This document shows, piece after piece, positions 1 to 12,401 of a stretch of DNA of 64,000 nt. The notes beneath the pieces are model-generated. The model saw only the letters and a list, made by a program, of their open reading frames with translations. It did not search any database and was not told where the DNA came from. The DNA is from Sialis fuliginosa (Eukaryota; Arthropoda; Insecta; Megaloptera; Sialidae). The stretch covers positions 14,890,701-14,954,700 of the forward strand of contig OY540816.1 of assembly GCA_961205875.1 (NCBI GenBank). The letters run 5' to 3'. Both the position numbers and the translations under genes were made by a program. Each line of letters begins with the position of its first letter. Position 1 is the first letter of the stretch.

Positions 1-2
1 CG

Positions 3-110
3 ATGAAACTAATCAGCTGTCATTTTCAAACGGATGCTGTTATTGAAAAAATGAAAATAGCATTGCAAAGAAGAAATATGCAGTTTTTAATGGGTATAAA
101 TAAAATTTAA
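3..110 (+). pseudogene. possible 3' fragment of a reading frame, perhaps a mariner-like transposase C-terminus
   Basis: A 35-codon open segment starts at the window edge and stops at TAA (108-110). It includes the stretch FQTDAVIEKMKIALQRRN followed by MQFLMGINKI. The spacing of a short helical stretch followed by G-(I)-x-K-(I/L) loosely resembles the C-terminal end of mariner transposases. About 270 bases downstream the sequence GGAGTACCCTGTATA (near 360-375) looks like the end of a TA-targeting inverted-repeat element. No catalytic motif is visible because the upstream part lies outside the window. It could equally be chance open sequence, so confidence is low. Confidence 0.15.
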
Positions 111-375
111 TGAAATGTTTGTGCATCAATTTATTTTATTGATGAAAAATATGCTAAAATTGCTATAATTGCCCAAAAATGAAATGACGTAACGCATAAG
201 TATAAATAAATAATGAGTTATAACCTTTTTAGTGTGGTTTCACACTTAACTTTATGTTTTCCGTATTTAATACGAAATCCCCTACGCCCTACAAGAACTC
301 CTCTTTTCATCGCAATTTTTTTTAATAACTGCATTCATTTGACAGAAACAGTCTTTCCATGGAGTACCCTGTATA

Positions 376-1045
376 TTACAGCACTTGATGATATGCATTT
401 TGAAGAAAGAAAAACCAAAATAATAACTATAACCTGCTGAAGATTAAGAACATTAGAAATTAGATATTAAACTATTTCTATAATAACATATGTATGTCAT
501 TAAGAGATTAAGGAATACAGAAGTATTTATATAATGTAAAAACAGTTTTAGTTCTCTGACTATGTATGTTACGTTATATTATATTAATCAACTTTATAAT
601 GTTGTTAAACAAAAGCAAAGTCTGAAAGTAAACTGTGTAATCGTCATCTGCAGGAGTATGTAATTAAAGTAATGCACTATATAGTGTTTACTTTTAAGAA
701 AAACGCAGACCATAACGAATACATATGAAATAAAAAGTTAGAAAGTAAGAGAGTTTTTTGATTGTATATTTTTTTAAATTAATTTTATGAAAATTAAAAC
801 TGGAAGACTACTGAAAGTTTCGGAAAAAAAAACAGTGATAATAAAATAATTCACCTCGTTACTAATAAATAAAAATTGTGCTTGTCTTGAATAATACCCC
901 AATGTTGAACATTTTTAAATTAAAAATATTTGTTGATATTTGTTTGATATATTAACAGCATCTGCATCTCTCTCTCACTTTTTGAACAGATGTTACACCA
1001 TTGTGTTAATACTGAATGCACTGTCCATTCTCTATGTCTATGGGT
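376..1045. other. AT-rich non-coding stretch, nothing recognised
   Basis: Low-complexity A/T-rich sequence without a convincing reading frame, RNA gene or inverted-repeat terminus. Confidence 0.5.
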
Positions 1046-1130
1046 CCATGATAATTACAAAAAAGTAGCCCACCAGTCACAAAAAAATATACTTTGCTTT
1101 AACGCGTTCAAGACTGGTGCCAGTACCTTA
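1046..1130 (-). mobile_element. end fragment of the TAAGGTACTGGCACCAG MITE
   Basis: This is the terminal ~85 bp of the MITE family that recurs at 2943, 3982, 24220, 24871, 26611, 40651 and 57371. It carries the conserved subterminal block (CCATGATAATTACAAAAAAG) and ends with AAGACTGGTGCCAGTACCTTA, the reverse complement of the left terminus. The rest of the element is missing, so this is a solo end. Confidence 0.7.
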
Positions 1131-2364
1131 CATATTGATAAAAACCATCAAGTTTTTTTTATGAATATTTAAACCGTTAAGTCTGTACCAGGCAACAAAA
1201 AATGTGTGGAAAATAGTACATATTTCTTCTGAGCTATTTTTCTATGAAATATTATAAAAAAGCACGCAATTGCTACGACATAAATTTCGAGGATCACCAT
1301 CAATCGATATCCACCTTTTACAATTGATCTGTCAATTAAATTCTAATAATAACACATTACAATCTGTGTATAATTTTATATATTTTCCACATTGCTAATC
1401 ACGAACACCAACTTGTTGTTTCGTTTGATGCTACCCCCTTCCCCCCCACGCCCCTTTTACACCTCCACACTCCTGAGTGTACAAATAACACTAATTACTC
1501 GGTTTACATAAACACATAAATATGTAATCGCAAAACTTCGTCGTGAGTTGGGTTTTCGGGACTAATTCGCTATGAGTTTTAGTTCTCCAGCAAACATTGG
1601 TTTGGGGTTAATTTACAAATGTAAATACTCTTACGGTAAATGTGTGCATGTGTGTAAGTGTGAGGTGCAAGTGTGTGTGCGCAATTAAAATTAATTTTGT
1701 GTTTTGGGAAAATCTGGTTTGTCGTGGTGTATTTGAAAATTGAAATTTCTGTTTTGGGTTTTTGTATTTAATTTATGGTATTCCGTTTATTGGCCGTGGA
1801 GGAATACTGTGTTCTATAATTTGAAATGTGCAATAAAATGTATCTGTACCTAACCTACATAGAGATGGGATATAATGGAAATGATAACTAATTAAAATGG
1901 TTGGTAAGAGTTCAGCAATAAAAAGCATCGAATAGTTGAAAGTTCATTTTCATCTTTTATAAAAATATTAATTATTTTATGTTTTGTAATAAGAAAAAAA
2001 AGAAATATTGTATATTGCAGTTATATTTAATCTTTATCTATATGATACCTTCACAGTTGTTCATAGTGGAGTGTGACAGTAGTAAAAAACAAGCTTTGGG
2101 TTGAGGTGAGACCCTTTAGGTCCACACAATCAACTTCCCAACACGGTATGATTATAAATACTTGAATACTGATTATTTATTGTTTACATATAGTTTGTGT
2201 GAATATTTTTTTAATATGTACAATATGAAAAATGTTAATGGAATTGGTCAGAAATAAAACTCACCTTTGTATTATGAATATTAGTTTTCTAATATCCTAA
2301 TGTCAATAATATAACACACATTTTTAGAATAACTAATTTGACAATTTGAATTAAATTGTATTTG
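1131..2364. other. non-coding; GT-rich microsatellite patch near 1640-1685
   Basis: No gene is seen. A C-rich patch lies at about 1430-1480 and an impure TGTG-rich run at about 1640-1685. The remainder is AT-rich unique-looking sequence. Confidence 0.5.
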
Positions 2365-2705
2365 TTTTACCCCCTTAGGGGTTGAATTTCGAAAAATCCT
2401 TTTTTTCAGATCATAATCACGTCAAGACGCTTCGATTGGCACCCCAACGGAGTCAATAGCATTTTTTTACGAAATTTTGTGAACGTAAAAATACGAGGTT
2501 TCGATAGTCTTAAAGTTAATGATGTAAGCTATATTTAAAAAAAAAAGTTTGAGTCTGTAGGATCGCGCCAAGCTGAGATATGAATTATTCAACTTATTTG
2601 TTAATTTATCAATTTTAATTGACATTTTCAGTGATTTTTTAACATTTTTTTAGGGAGAGAGAGAGGGCGGAAAAATAAATCTCGCCCAGGGCGCTAGATT
2701 TGCTA
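2365..2705 (+). repeat. dispersed repeat D copy (GGATCGCGCCAAGCTGAGAT module)
   Basis: The part from about 2503 (GATAGTCTTAAAGTTAATG) through GGATCGCGCCAAGCTGAGAT to the AGCAAAT-type end near 2700 recurs in opposite orientation at 5148-5375 and 49300-49605. It also recurs inside the tandem units at 30671-30992 and 31698-31806. The first ~115 bp (CCCCTTAGGGGTTGAATTTC) may belong to another dispersed repeat. The end near GCTAAGGCCGGC matches the GCAGAGCCGGTTTTAGCAAG ends of the other copies and probably marks the terminus of a non-autonomous DNA element. Confidence 0.6.
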
Positions 2706-2942
2706 AGGCCGGCATTGTTTTCATTCAACCAAAAATCTTTATTGTATTATAAATACTCTTACCTACATACGTTGGTCAGCTTTAGAATGTTGCACAAGAT
2801 GATAATAATACAATTCACTACATATGCACATGGCATTCATGGCGAAACTTACACTGTTATCTTACTTCGCGATTCACACAGTGTAACATTATATTATATT
2901 CGCTGGATGTTTATGTTTATACATGTTTAAATGATAAGAGAT

Positions 2943-3130
2943 ATAAGGTACTGGCACAAGTCTTGGCCCCTTTAAGAGTTGTTTGGAATTAATGGGCTTC
3001 TTTTTTGTAATTCTCAGGAACTCATGTTACTAATAAAACAAGTACATCTTTTATTAAATCAATTTAATTACCAAAGTCCGCAATATTGTTTTTTTTTAGT
3101 TATAGCCTTTTATTTTGTTTATGTTTATGA
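2943..3130 (+). mobile_element. left-end fragment of the TAAGGTACTGGCACCAG MITE
   Basis: It begins TAAGGTACTGGCAC at 2944 and continues through the family's subterminal block (TGTAATTCTC, AACTCATGTTACTAATAAAAC, TTTAATTACC). It loses similarity shortly after TTTTATTTTGTTTATG near 3130. The right half is missing, so this is truncated and is a separate insertion from the copy at 3982. Confidence 0.75.
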
Positions 3131-3574
3131 ATAACGTCTATATAGTGTTTCACGCCAGATACTGGCATTTCAGAAATTTGATGTAACGCACTGAGATCAG
3201 TTTGTGCGCTAGCGTAAATTTATTATCAGTATCTATATCTCGACACTCAGAGTAGCTACCACGCGAGTTTTGGTCTCAAATTATAGATCTCGATTAGATC
3301 TACGTAATACAAGTACAAATCAAAAAGTAAACCAGTTTTAATGAGTTAAAAACTTCATATTATAAAAAAAAATTAAATTTCGTATTTCCACGATGAAACA
3401 AAAATGACAGTATGTAAGAATATATTCTCTACGCTTTAACGTTTTTAATATTTTGATTAAAGTTTTTTAAATTGAACAAAAACAAAAAAGTGAATTTCAT
3501 ATTACCACGATTTCGCTTGTAAATATCCCCCCTCCCACCCCATATTTGTCAGATTTGACGATCAGCGACTTTGA

Positions 3575-3727
3575 CCTCTTCCTAAAAGTGAAAAGCGCGT
3601 TGAAGAGAATCCATTTTTAGTCTCTGGAGAAGGTGAATATGAAAACGGCGGACCTGCCAAAGGCCTTGGCAGAAAATCTGCGCCAGGATTGAAAAATGCG
3701 AATGCAACGAAAAGTAGAAGGGGGTAG
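3575..3727 (+). pseudogene. unrecognised 50-codon open segment with protein-like composition
   Basis: Between TGA (3572-3574) and TAG (3725-3727) there is a 50-codon open frame in a patch much richer in G+C than its surroundings. The translation includes KRVEENPFLVSGEGEYENGG followed by PAKGLGRKSAPG. It has no in-frame ATG. An AG acceptor-like site (TTTGTCAG) lies at about 3552, and an alternative frame runs DLTISDFDLFLKVKSALKR before a stop. It could be the remnant of an exon or of a transposon gene. I do not recognise the product. Confidence 0.2.
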
Positions 3728-3981
3728 AGGAATATATGTAGTAAAAGAGGGTATACATAAATTGTTATATTTTTTAACAAACTGTATTTATTCCAGACCG
3801 CTTATAATGTCTATAATCCGAATGTTTTAAATCGTGTTATTTTTTACTTTTGTTTGTTGAACATTATAGTGAAATATCTTTAAGTCTTCCAAGTTTATTA
3901 AATGATTGTTATCATACCCCATATCGTTATAGTTGTATTTCAACTAAACAAGTAATTTTAGTATTTTTTATTGATTCTGCT

Positions 3982-4419
3982 GTACTTGGCACCGGTCTTG
4001 GATATGACCCCAGTAATGGCTATTTTTTAATTAAATGTACTGAATTAGAAATATTTGATTAAAATTTAAACTAATTATTAGTATAATTAATTAATTAATT
4101 ATTATATTATCATAACATCTGCTGTACATTGTTTCAAATTTGACGATTCTTTCTTTTATATATTTTGTGTCGTAGGTAGTACTTATCATTTTGTAATCAT
4201 TGGCAACTATCCATCACTGCGTACTCATTACTGGTATTACTTTATCCATAATTAAAAAAACAAACTATATTTGCGGCTTTGGTAATTAAATTGATTAAAT
4301 AAAGAGTTACTTGTTTTATTAGTAACCTAGTTCATGAGAATTACAAAAAAGAAGCCCGTCAATCACAAAAACAATAAACCTTGCTCTTATAGCGGCCATA
4401 AGTGGTGCCAGTACCTTAT
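3982..4419 (-). mobile_element. near-complete copy of the TAAGGTACTGGCACCAG MITE, reverse orientation
   Basis: The left boundary TACTTGGCACCGGTCTTGG (about 3983) and the right boundary AGTGGTGCCAGTACCTTA (about 4400-4418) are the inverted termini of the family. The interior shares long blocks with the other copies: ACCCCAGTAATGGC, TATATTTTGTGTCGTA and GAAGCCCGTCAATCAC. The short interior has no coding capacity. Within this family it is slightly shorter than the 520-570-bp copies. Confidence 0.8.
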
Positions 4420-5147
4420 TATTTATAGGAACGAATAAAAAAAACCGTCTAGCTGATTTTTTAACCTTTATTTTATATTTTCAATCTAATCAATAATATT
4501 TATCCCCGAAGTTAAATAAGCAATTTACCAGATGAGCGTGTTTCTCTGATTCCGTTGCTATCAATGAAATAATCGACACGAATAACATCACTTAACTAAT
4601 TTATTATTGTATTTATGTCACGATATAAATAAATAAATACAGGTAAAAACAGAATTCGTGATTCACGATAAGATAGTGTTGCAGTGGCTGACTAAATTAA
4701 TTGGCTTGTTTTAAATAAATAAACATTGTGTCGAACATTTTCTGATTGACTCACGTGAAACATAAACATATTGGATTTATATTTCATTCAATTGTTGTTA
4801 ATCCAGTTGTGTCTATAATCTATACGTTACTGTTAGTGGCATACACTATTATTTTATAATTAATTTGTAAAATTAAATATACGAGGACGTGAATGCGGTG
4901 GTGATTGTTTTGATTGATATATTGACGTAAGTTGTTATTCAATTTATTTTCAAAAAGTATATAGTAAAACTCCAACAAACTGGTTACTAAAATTGATTGC
5001 TTATTATAGTATTTTATAAAAAATACATAAGAAAACAATAACTAATGGTAAGAGTGGCCAGTTCGAGAAGATGTTCTGTATTAGATTATTTACTACATAT
5101 TTATCTAATTGCTTTCAAAGATGTGAAATGTTAATGTTACATATATG
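4420..5147. other. AT-rich non-coding stretch, nothing recognised
   Basis: No reading frame or element terminus is supported here. Confidence 0.5.
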
Positions 5148-5375
5148 CAGAGTCGGCTTTAGCAAGTTATTTTTCAGCCCTCTCTCCCCCTATAAAATGT
5201 TAAAAAATTACCGAAAATGTCAATTAAAATTGATAAATTAACAAGTAAGTTGAATAGTTAATATCTCAGCTTGATGCGATCCTACAGACTCCAACTTTTT
5301 TTTAAATTTAGCTTGCATCATTAACTTTAAGACTATCAAATGCACCAAGACTGTCAAGAACCCCTTCCCCTATCA
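5148..5375 (-). repeat. dispersed repeat D copy, reverse orientation
   Basis: It starts GCAGAGTCGGCTTTAGCAAG and runs through AATATCTCAGCTTGATGCGA and TCCTACAGACTCCAAC to ATTAACTTTAAGACTATCAA. These are the reverse complements of the blocks in the 2365-2705 copy. It is non-coding. Confidence 0.65.
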
Positions 5376-5972
5376 TAAACAAATTAATATTGATAAATAA
5401 AAAAACTATCAGTCAAAACTCCAATAGAATTGTTATATAAGTTTGATACCTCATTTGAAAGCTTGCAAATTTGCGAGCTCCTTTATAATACCAGTCATAA
5501 ATGAGTATATTAAATTGTTTACATTTTGATTAGTTAGGTATGAATTCAGTAAATGAGTGGTTTAATTTAGTATTTCCCAAAGGTTTTGTGATAAAAAAAA
5601 ATGGGCATAAACAAAACAATCATGTTGGATATTGGCCAACTCATTCGGAAAGACATAAATAGGCAAGTAAAAACACGTTCAAGTGGAACAAGTGATAGTG
5701 GTCTATGAAATAAAAATTTAAGACCACAGATGTTTCATAGTTCTTATTTCAATCGTCGACCAAATGTAAACTACCAATAAGTTCAAATAACGTCACTTCG
5801 TTTGGATCGATTCATTGAACTCTTAGAAAAAAATCGCATGGGAAAATATTCAGTATAAATGAAAAAAAAAAACATCTGTACAGTGCTTCCTCGTGCTTAA
5901 TTCACCAAAGGTAGTTAATTATTGAACAATTTTAATAAAAATCGATAGCGTTCAGATAAATTCCTTAACCAT

Positions 5973-6087
5973 TTAAAGATCAAGTTAAAATTTTGAAATC
6001 GGAGAACAATTTTTTTGTCATTTTTGTCTCATTCTAAAACGATCACAAAGCTTCTCGTATCTTCGATATTGCGAGGAAGCAAAAACC
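5973..6087 (+). repeat. dispersed repeat F fragment (CACAAAGCTTCTCGTATCTT)
   Basis: It contains TTTTGAAATCGGAGAACAAT, TCTCATTCTAAAACGATCAC and AAGCTTCTCGTATCTTCGAT. These blocks recur at 15696-15945 (inverted), 37727-37772 and 60365-60650, and the upstream half recurs at 28525-28720. Longer copies also carry a (CAGA)n stretch and ATATCGGTTCAGTGATTCAT. No protein is encoded. It is probably the tail of a non-autonomous interspersed element. Confidence 0.55.
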
Positions 6088-6784
6088 AAAACAAATAAAT
6101 CAAGAAAATATAATGTTTTTCCAACATTTTGATGAAGCAATCGCTTTTATTATGACCGTCACTCGGGTACAAAACATTTACCACATAAATCGGCATGATG
6201 TATGGAGTTCAAAGTCCAGATTCTATCTGTTATATCCTCACGTGATTTGCAATCATTTGTTGGCCGTACCCCACCCCTTTTTACCCGTCGTTCTATTGGA
6301 ACCCGCAGTCTGGCGCACCCCTTTGCCGATGTTGGAGCAGTTTCACACGATGACGTTCGCTACAATTAAAATATGGAAATTGTTTTTGTATAAGTAATGA
6401 CCAGTATTATAAATGTTTTAGATCCGATTTCAGTTTAATGGAGATTAATGGCAATTGAGAATTTAATGCATCAAAAATGATATTGTGTTACAAACGCGAT
6501 GTGTTTATTCATGTTACCTATGCATTTAACACATTCAATGCGAACAAATTATTGAGGACATTCGTGTGTGGCTGACAAATTTTAAATAAGTAAAACATAA
6601 TATAAAAATGAAAATATAAAATCAATTTATTAAAGAATATTGAGCATACATATCGTACTAACTCACTGAACACGGCTACTGTGTTTACCGCGTGGCTACA
6701 AGCCGTGTTCACCGCACACAACGTGTTAATGTAGATAAAGTTTCATGCTGAAACGAGGCTGATTTTAATTTTAATATTTATCAT

Positions 6785-7215
6785 ACACTGAAAAAAAAAT
6801 TGTCGAATTTACCAATCTCAGCCAAGCGCCAAATATTTTGAAGAAGAAAAAATTCAGACTAGATTTTTTTTCACATATAATAATAGTTCTTTAGGGTGTC
6901 ACTAAGATATTCCGAAGTTTCCTCCCTCCAACGATATCGACGTTTCTTTATCCGGAATGAGGGAAGGGATAAACATCAGTATTTCGTCAATTTCTCGACT
7001 TTCGTAAATTTTTTTCGCCTAGATGCCTGGTCTAATCATAATTAAATCGAATCAAAATATTTGGTTAAATATGAGCCACTTGAAATTTGGTTAAATTGAC
7101 CAAATCTACTACGTTAAAAATAGTTGGTTAATCTGAACAAATATTAGTTAGAGTCAAACAAAAATGTTGGTTCAATGATTGACGTTTGGTTTAAAATACT
7201 ACATGGCTTTGTGTG
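6785..7215. repeat. degenerate short-motif repeat, TTGGTTAAATT / AATTGACCAAAT
   Basis: From about 7050 the motif TTGGTTAA and its complement TTGACCAA recur at short intervals (for example ATTTGGTTAAATTGACCAAA near 7090). Similar blocks follow through about 7200. The pattern looks like a decayed tandem or inverted array. Confidence 0.4.
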
Positions 7216-9828
7216 GCAATTGAACCGGGTGATATTTGTAATTTACATAGAATCATCGATAACTCATATTAGTACGGGTTCGAACAAATTATCAGCCTGA
7301 CCCGGCTTTTACCGGTAATATCTATATCCTTAGGTAAAAAATCTTTAGTAATAAACGAAGAATTTATTAATTCTGATTAGAGAGGTCAGAAAGTGAAAAC
7401 AAATTATTGGTAGATCTATATTAAAATCGAAAATATTCAAATTCTTTTTTATAATTACAAGGTAAAATTATAAACCAAACTTTTAAACTTTAAATCCGCT
7501 GTATGTCCTTTTTGAGGATTTTAGAAAGTTGGCAACCCTAGAGATACTCATAGTACGAATCGATTTTTGGTTGATTGTAGTAGCCAAGTCGCACCCACAG
7601 CCGTATTTTCTGATTTTATCAATCACTATCATTAAATATACTTCATATTATTACATTATATTCCATTTTAATTTTAATTTTTTACACGTGCCAAAAAATA
7701 ATACATAAATGAATGTATTTCCAGTCAATCCTAGATATATTTAATATGTATTTCTTTCAACCTGTATTAATTATTTTATACTAAATATTTTCAATTAAAT
7801 GTATTTGTTAATTTTTACTAAATATTTGTTTCAGTATATGTTTAATTATAACAAATTAGATTGTAACGCTGTCATATATAGACTAGCATTGATTGTTATG
7901 TATCCATAGTCTTTCCTAATCATATATAAGACCTGTATAGTTTAATAACCTTGGAAATGTCCAGTTTAAAATTATGGCAACGTTGACAACAGGTTATTAT
8001 CGATGTTTGATGAAAATTAAAAAAATAGTTAAAATTTATAATATAAATATTTGTGAAAGTATTACATTTTAAGCCATGAATATACAACGTAAGCTCAATT
8101 GATACATTCGTGTGAAACTGCTTCTGTGTCGGTAGTTTATGTCAACCCCACGCCGACGCCTTCTGACAGCTGCGTCCCTCTCGTCTCCCGGAGCCGTCGG
8201 TGTAAATAACTTGACGCTTTTGTGGGTACAGAAATGCAAGGGTCAAGCCGAGATAGTTTTTTTCTGTCATGTTGGCGGAAAAAACGCGCGAACTCCCGAG
8301 TTCTATTGAAAGTGTAACATCTGTGAATGTTATCAAATGACCTAGATATGTTTTTTTTCTTTAGTCTTCTTCTGCTTTATTCTTTCGTAGTGTGTGAGGT
8401 TTTGATTTACTTTTCCGAGTTGATTTGTATCTGTCAAGGTTTTTTGAGACTTTTGGTGCGGAAAAAGTTGAATTATTGTTTGCGATTAAATAATCAACGT
8501 GTGTGTAATTCACGAAAGATTCGTTCTTTTTCAAGGAATCTTTTCAATGAACGAAGTTCACTATCTTGAAAAGGATAAGTTCTTTTGTTAACTCCATTCA
8601 ATAATAAAGGAATTAATTATTTACCACCTATAATTTGTAGATCAATTTTAATTTTAATTAGTTATTAATGAACTATGTTACTCTCTAAAACTGAATTAGC
8701 GAGATATCACTAATTCATAGTGAATATTTACTAATTAAAATAGTTAATGGATTAGCTATAACAGAATCGAAGGTTTTTATTTTATCTATTTTTGGTGTCA
8801 AAACTGTAGCAATCTGGAAAAACTCATTCATTATTTAATAAGCATAAATAAATAGAAAACCATCACGCTTGAATCTCTTAACCATTCATAACCTAACTTC
8901 AATGTCAGTTATGAATAAGTCAATTGTCATAGGCTTATTTATGAATGAATCAAAATTAATGAGAAATGTTTATTGCAAACACATTAAAAATTAATTGTGA
9001 ACAGATTTTTCAAGGTTAGTATAAATAAACTTAAACTAAAAATATATTCAGGAGCCCTATAGTTCCAATAGTGATATGAAACTTTTAAAAATATGTTGTT
9101 TAAGTGAGTTTTTGATGGGTTTTTAATAAAACGCATTTAGACAAACATAAAAAACTATTACCTATATTTTCATGTGATAATTATAGCCATTCAAACCCCA
9201 ATGTTCTTGATTTTGTATTTTTTCCATGGCAGCTATATACTTCTGTATAAAAAAAAAAATGAATAAAATTTGTTAGCTAGAACAAGCACTTTGAATGAGG
9301 TATTCTTTTGTGATATTATTTATGGATTGTTTTAAAATTTAGAACAGTTCTACTTCAATTTACTAATGTTATTGTTCTGATTGACTAACAATAAGTGGTG
9401 ATATATGTAAAACAAAATATATTGTACTGTCAGAGTCACCAACTGTGTTTTAGTAAATTCAAGTATAGCATTCTACTATATTTCAAAACAAATCCATAGA
9501 GAATATTACAAAATTAGTACCCCGTACAAAGTGCTTGCAAGCTAGTAAAGTTTTGTCAATTTGTTTATAATACCGGAAATAATAAAACTAAAGTAAAGAG
9601 CGCTAAAAATGAAGATAACAACGCCTCTAGCGGGCCATTTAAGAAACTGTTTTGTAAAGTCGTTTAAATATGAGTAAATGTTACCAAAATAAAAATAAAA
9701 AAATTCACAATTAAGATTCTTTAAAAAAGTTTAGCTTACAACATTGTAAATTATTCAAAAACTAAGATTTTGATAGCTTGACAAAATGTAAAAGATCAGT
9801 AAACGACAAATCCATGTATTATTACACT
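7216..9828. other. non-coding; G+C-richer patch at 8110-8330
   Basis: No supported gene. The patch at about 8110-8330 contains several CpG-bearing blocks (CACGCCGACGCC, GGAGCCGTCGGTG) unlike the AT-rich background. It may be regulatory or an old unique remnant. The minus-strand translation there (IYTDGSGRREG) superficially resembles an RNase H motif but has no supporting context. Confidence 0.4.
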
Positions 9829-9831
9829 ATA

Positions 9832-9938
9832 AGGGTCGATCCAAAATATCGTGCCAGTCTCGATCCAATCACGCTCCGTAGTGTACAGTAACTATACTAA
9901 ATATTTGACTTGAGCGAGACCAGACCGGGACCGACCCT
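9832..9938. mobile_element. 107-bp palindromic MITE, AGGGTCG...CGACCCT
   Basis: The left half AGGGTCGATCC...CGTGCCAGTCTCG is mirrored by CGAGACCAGACCGGGACCGA ending CGACCCT. The short central part holds ACTATACTAAATATTTGAC. A second copy lies at 43217-43327. The element consists almost entirely of its inverted repeats. Confidence 0.75.
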
Positions 9939-10699
9939 AATTTTAACTAGTTGAATCCAAAAATACAAACAAGAAATATAACATGAACATGCTTTTTTCG
10001 TAAATGCCATATAGCGTATTCATATTATATATTTTATACTTAATGGACGGATCAGCTGAAATGATTAAAATTATTAAAAGACTCAAACGACCCAGGTGAG
10101 TCAGTCAACCATTTTACTTAACTGATTCAAATGACTCGAAGTCACTAAAAATACTCATTTTTGTCATCTCTATATACTGTACATACATTCATAAAAAGTC
10201 TGTTATAACCATTTGATAAATTGAATTATAATAAAAATACATTTCCCGTATTTTTTATTACTGTCAAACCTTTCAATTTTTCAATTTAATCATCTTAATA
10301 TGGATGTTGAAATTTATTGATGTATCCAGAAATGTGACATTTTTAGACGGAATTTTTTGATGTATGTGCCCATTTTGTAAGAAAAACATTGGATACATTT
10401 TACATATCCTTTTCAATGGTTTCAAATTATAAAATGCAATGTACTAAATTTGTTGCTCTCGACTGATAAAATATTTAATAACTATTTTAAATATAGGTAT
10501 ACAAAATAGCATGCTGAATGAAACACATATCGTCACAGTTTTGAGTGCATTTAAATATTTTAAAACGGCTAAAATTGACAGACGATTTAATGCACAAAGG
10601 AATTCATATATTTAATTAGTTCCGAATGAATTCATATCAGTAAATCATTCAAACTAATATTAATTGAGCAAAACTTTTTGTTGATTAATAAATACTTTT

Positions 10700-11170
10700 A
10701 CCATTACTTTTTAGTTTTTTATACGGCCATATGTCGAATTTTTTTCAAACCGATTTTGATGGAAATATCAAATTTTACCTTCCTTAAATCGATTTTGACT
10801 ATTTTAGTCATGATATATGTGTGTCTGTCTGTAAATACGTTGTAATTCAGAAACATTAAGTCATAGAAGAATGAAATAATATATTTTGGATTAATTTTCA
10901 TCTGGAAAAAAATAATTTTGAAAACGATTTAAAAATTGGAAACGAATGCTTGCTCTTTTCTTTTTTTCGACTTATTTTTGAAATAGTGCGAATTGGAAAA
11001 AAATGTTTTAGTTATAAAGTGTAGAGAATATTATTATCTATAATTTATGTCCCATTCGTTATTTCTATCTTTCATCAATTCGCTAAAAATATTTTTTTAA
11101 TAAAATTATAAACACATACAATTTTCACTCACAGTATTATGTTTAAGAAGGCTTTTTTGATATTACAATG
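10700..11170 (+). repeat. dispersed repeat G, longest copy
   Basis: It opens with TATACGGCCATATGTCGAAT and continues through GATTTTGACTATTTTAGTCATG and GTGTGTCTGTCTG to TGTAGAGAATATTATTATCT and a terminal TTTAAGAAGGCTTTTTTGAT. The 5' part matches 53035-53225 and the 3' part matches 49600-49805. No reading frame is shared by the copies. The class is uncertain. Confidence 0.5.
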
Positions 11171-12399
11171 CAATTTTACATTTTATATTTATTCAATCGC
11201 ACGTAAATATGTGTGCATGTCTTTTTCTAAAAATATTGTTTTATGCAAATAATTTATTCGGCTATTAAACGGTTCAGTTGTCTTTAAACTTCTATAGTAT
11301 TTATGCATGAATGAAAAATGAAAAAAAGGTAGAAACAATGAATATGAAAAACTTTCACTTTTTATGAGTAATGAATAGATAAACAAAGTGTAAAGAAATC
11401 TGAAGTCATTTTTACTCAAAAAACAAAATCACTATGTATGAAATTTGTGTAGTTTTAGTTTTTATTCTGATGTACTGCAAAATGCAATTGAAAACTTTGC
11501 TTTTACACTGGAAGAATTATCGTGGATTATACTATAAATTATTATGTACATAAATGTGTTATTTTATTACAGTATGTTTGATTGTTAATTTATTTTTTAA
11601 TGAAAGTAATTTAATTATAAATTAAATATCACAAATATTTTTCTAAAAACAAAATATTAAATATCAATTGTTATCTTTCTAAGTATTAAAATCAGTAACT
11701 TGAACCTGAATTTATTTAAGGTTCGAGTTCAATATATAAATTTCAGTTCGGGTTCGGATTCATGTTTGTAATTGAAAGAGAATTATGTTGTTTAAAAAAA
11801 AATTAACAAATATAATATATTTTCTGAAGAAGAGAAAACATTAATTAATAAATATTGCTAGAAAAAATGGCAAAAAATCTAATTCATTTTTACAAAGTTA
11901 TAGAATTATAAAGAAAGCAAAAAAATGTAAATTTTAGTTGTGGAGTCACATCATACCATAAAATTTAAACAGTTTGTACAAATCTCTTTTAAAAATCATT
12001 GCAAAAAAATACTAAAATATTTAAAATAATTTTTTTGACCGGTTATCCATGAAAAGGTTCGAGTTCTGGTTCAGGTTAATAAAAAATAAGTGTTTTTTCA
12101 GGTTGCAGGTTCGAGTTCTGGTTAAATATACGGACACATTCATTTTTATAAATTTTGAATGAGACGAGATATTAGTATACAGGAACGTGGTATTTATCGT
12201 TAAATCAAAAATCAATAGCATTTCTCTTATTCGTATACAAATATACAACGGTTGCATAAAGATTATCTGACCGGATACCATCCATTTAAAATATTTTTCA
12301 AAACCCCATTTCTGCGAACTCGCACATATGTATAATTGTTTGTAACTCATATGTATGTAATATACTGGTTCACGATATAATCTTTTTTTTATATGCATA
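11171..12399. other. AT-rich non-coding; short direct repeats of GGTTCGAGTTC
   Basis: The phrase GGTTCGAGTTC occurs at about 11720, 12055 and 12108, with related GTTCGGGTTCGG near 11750. This is a weak local repeat. There is no gene-like signal. Confidence 0.4.
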
Positions 12400-12401
12400 T
12401 A

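Noticed and set aside
2943..4419. One large element spanning both MITE ends at 2943 and 4419
   Set aside because: Both pieces contain the same half of the family in opposite orientation, so they are two insertions rather than the two ends of one element.
8142..8336. Minus-strand frame containing IYTDGSGRREG, resembling an RNase H domain start
   Set aside because: Only the five-residue YTDGS match is present; the rest of the frame has none of the later RNase H acidic motifs and no reverse-transcriptase sequence is nearby.
12021..12398. 125-aa minus-strand ORF, among the longest frames in the window
   Set aside because: Composition is that of translated AT-rich DNA; no domain, and it abuts the fold-back element at 12402.
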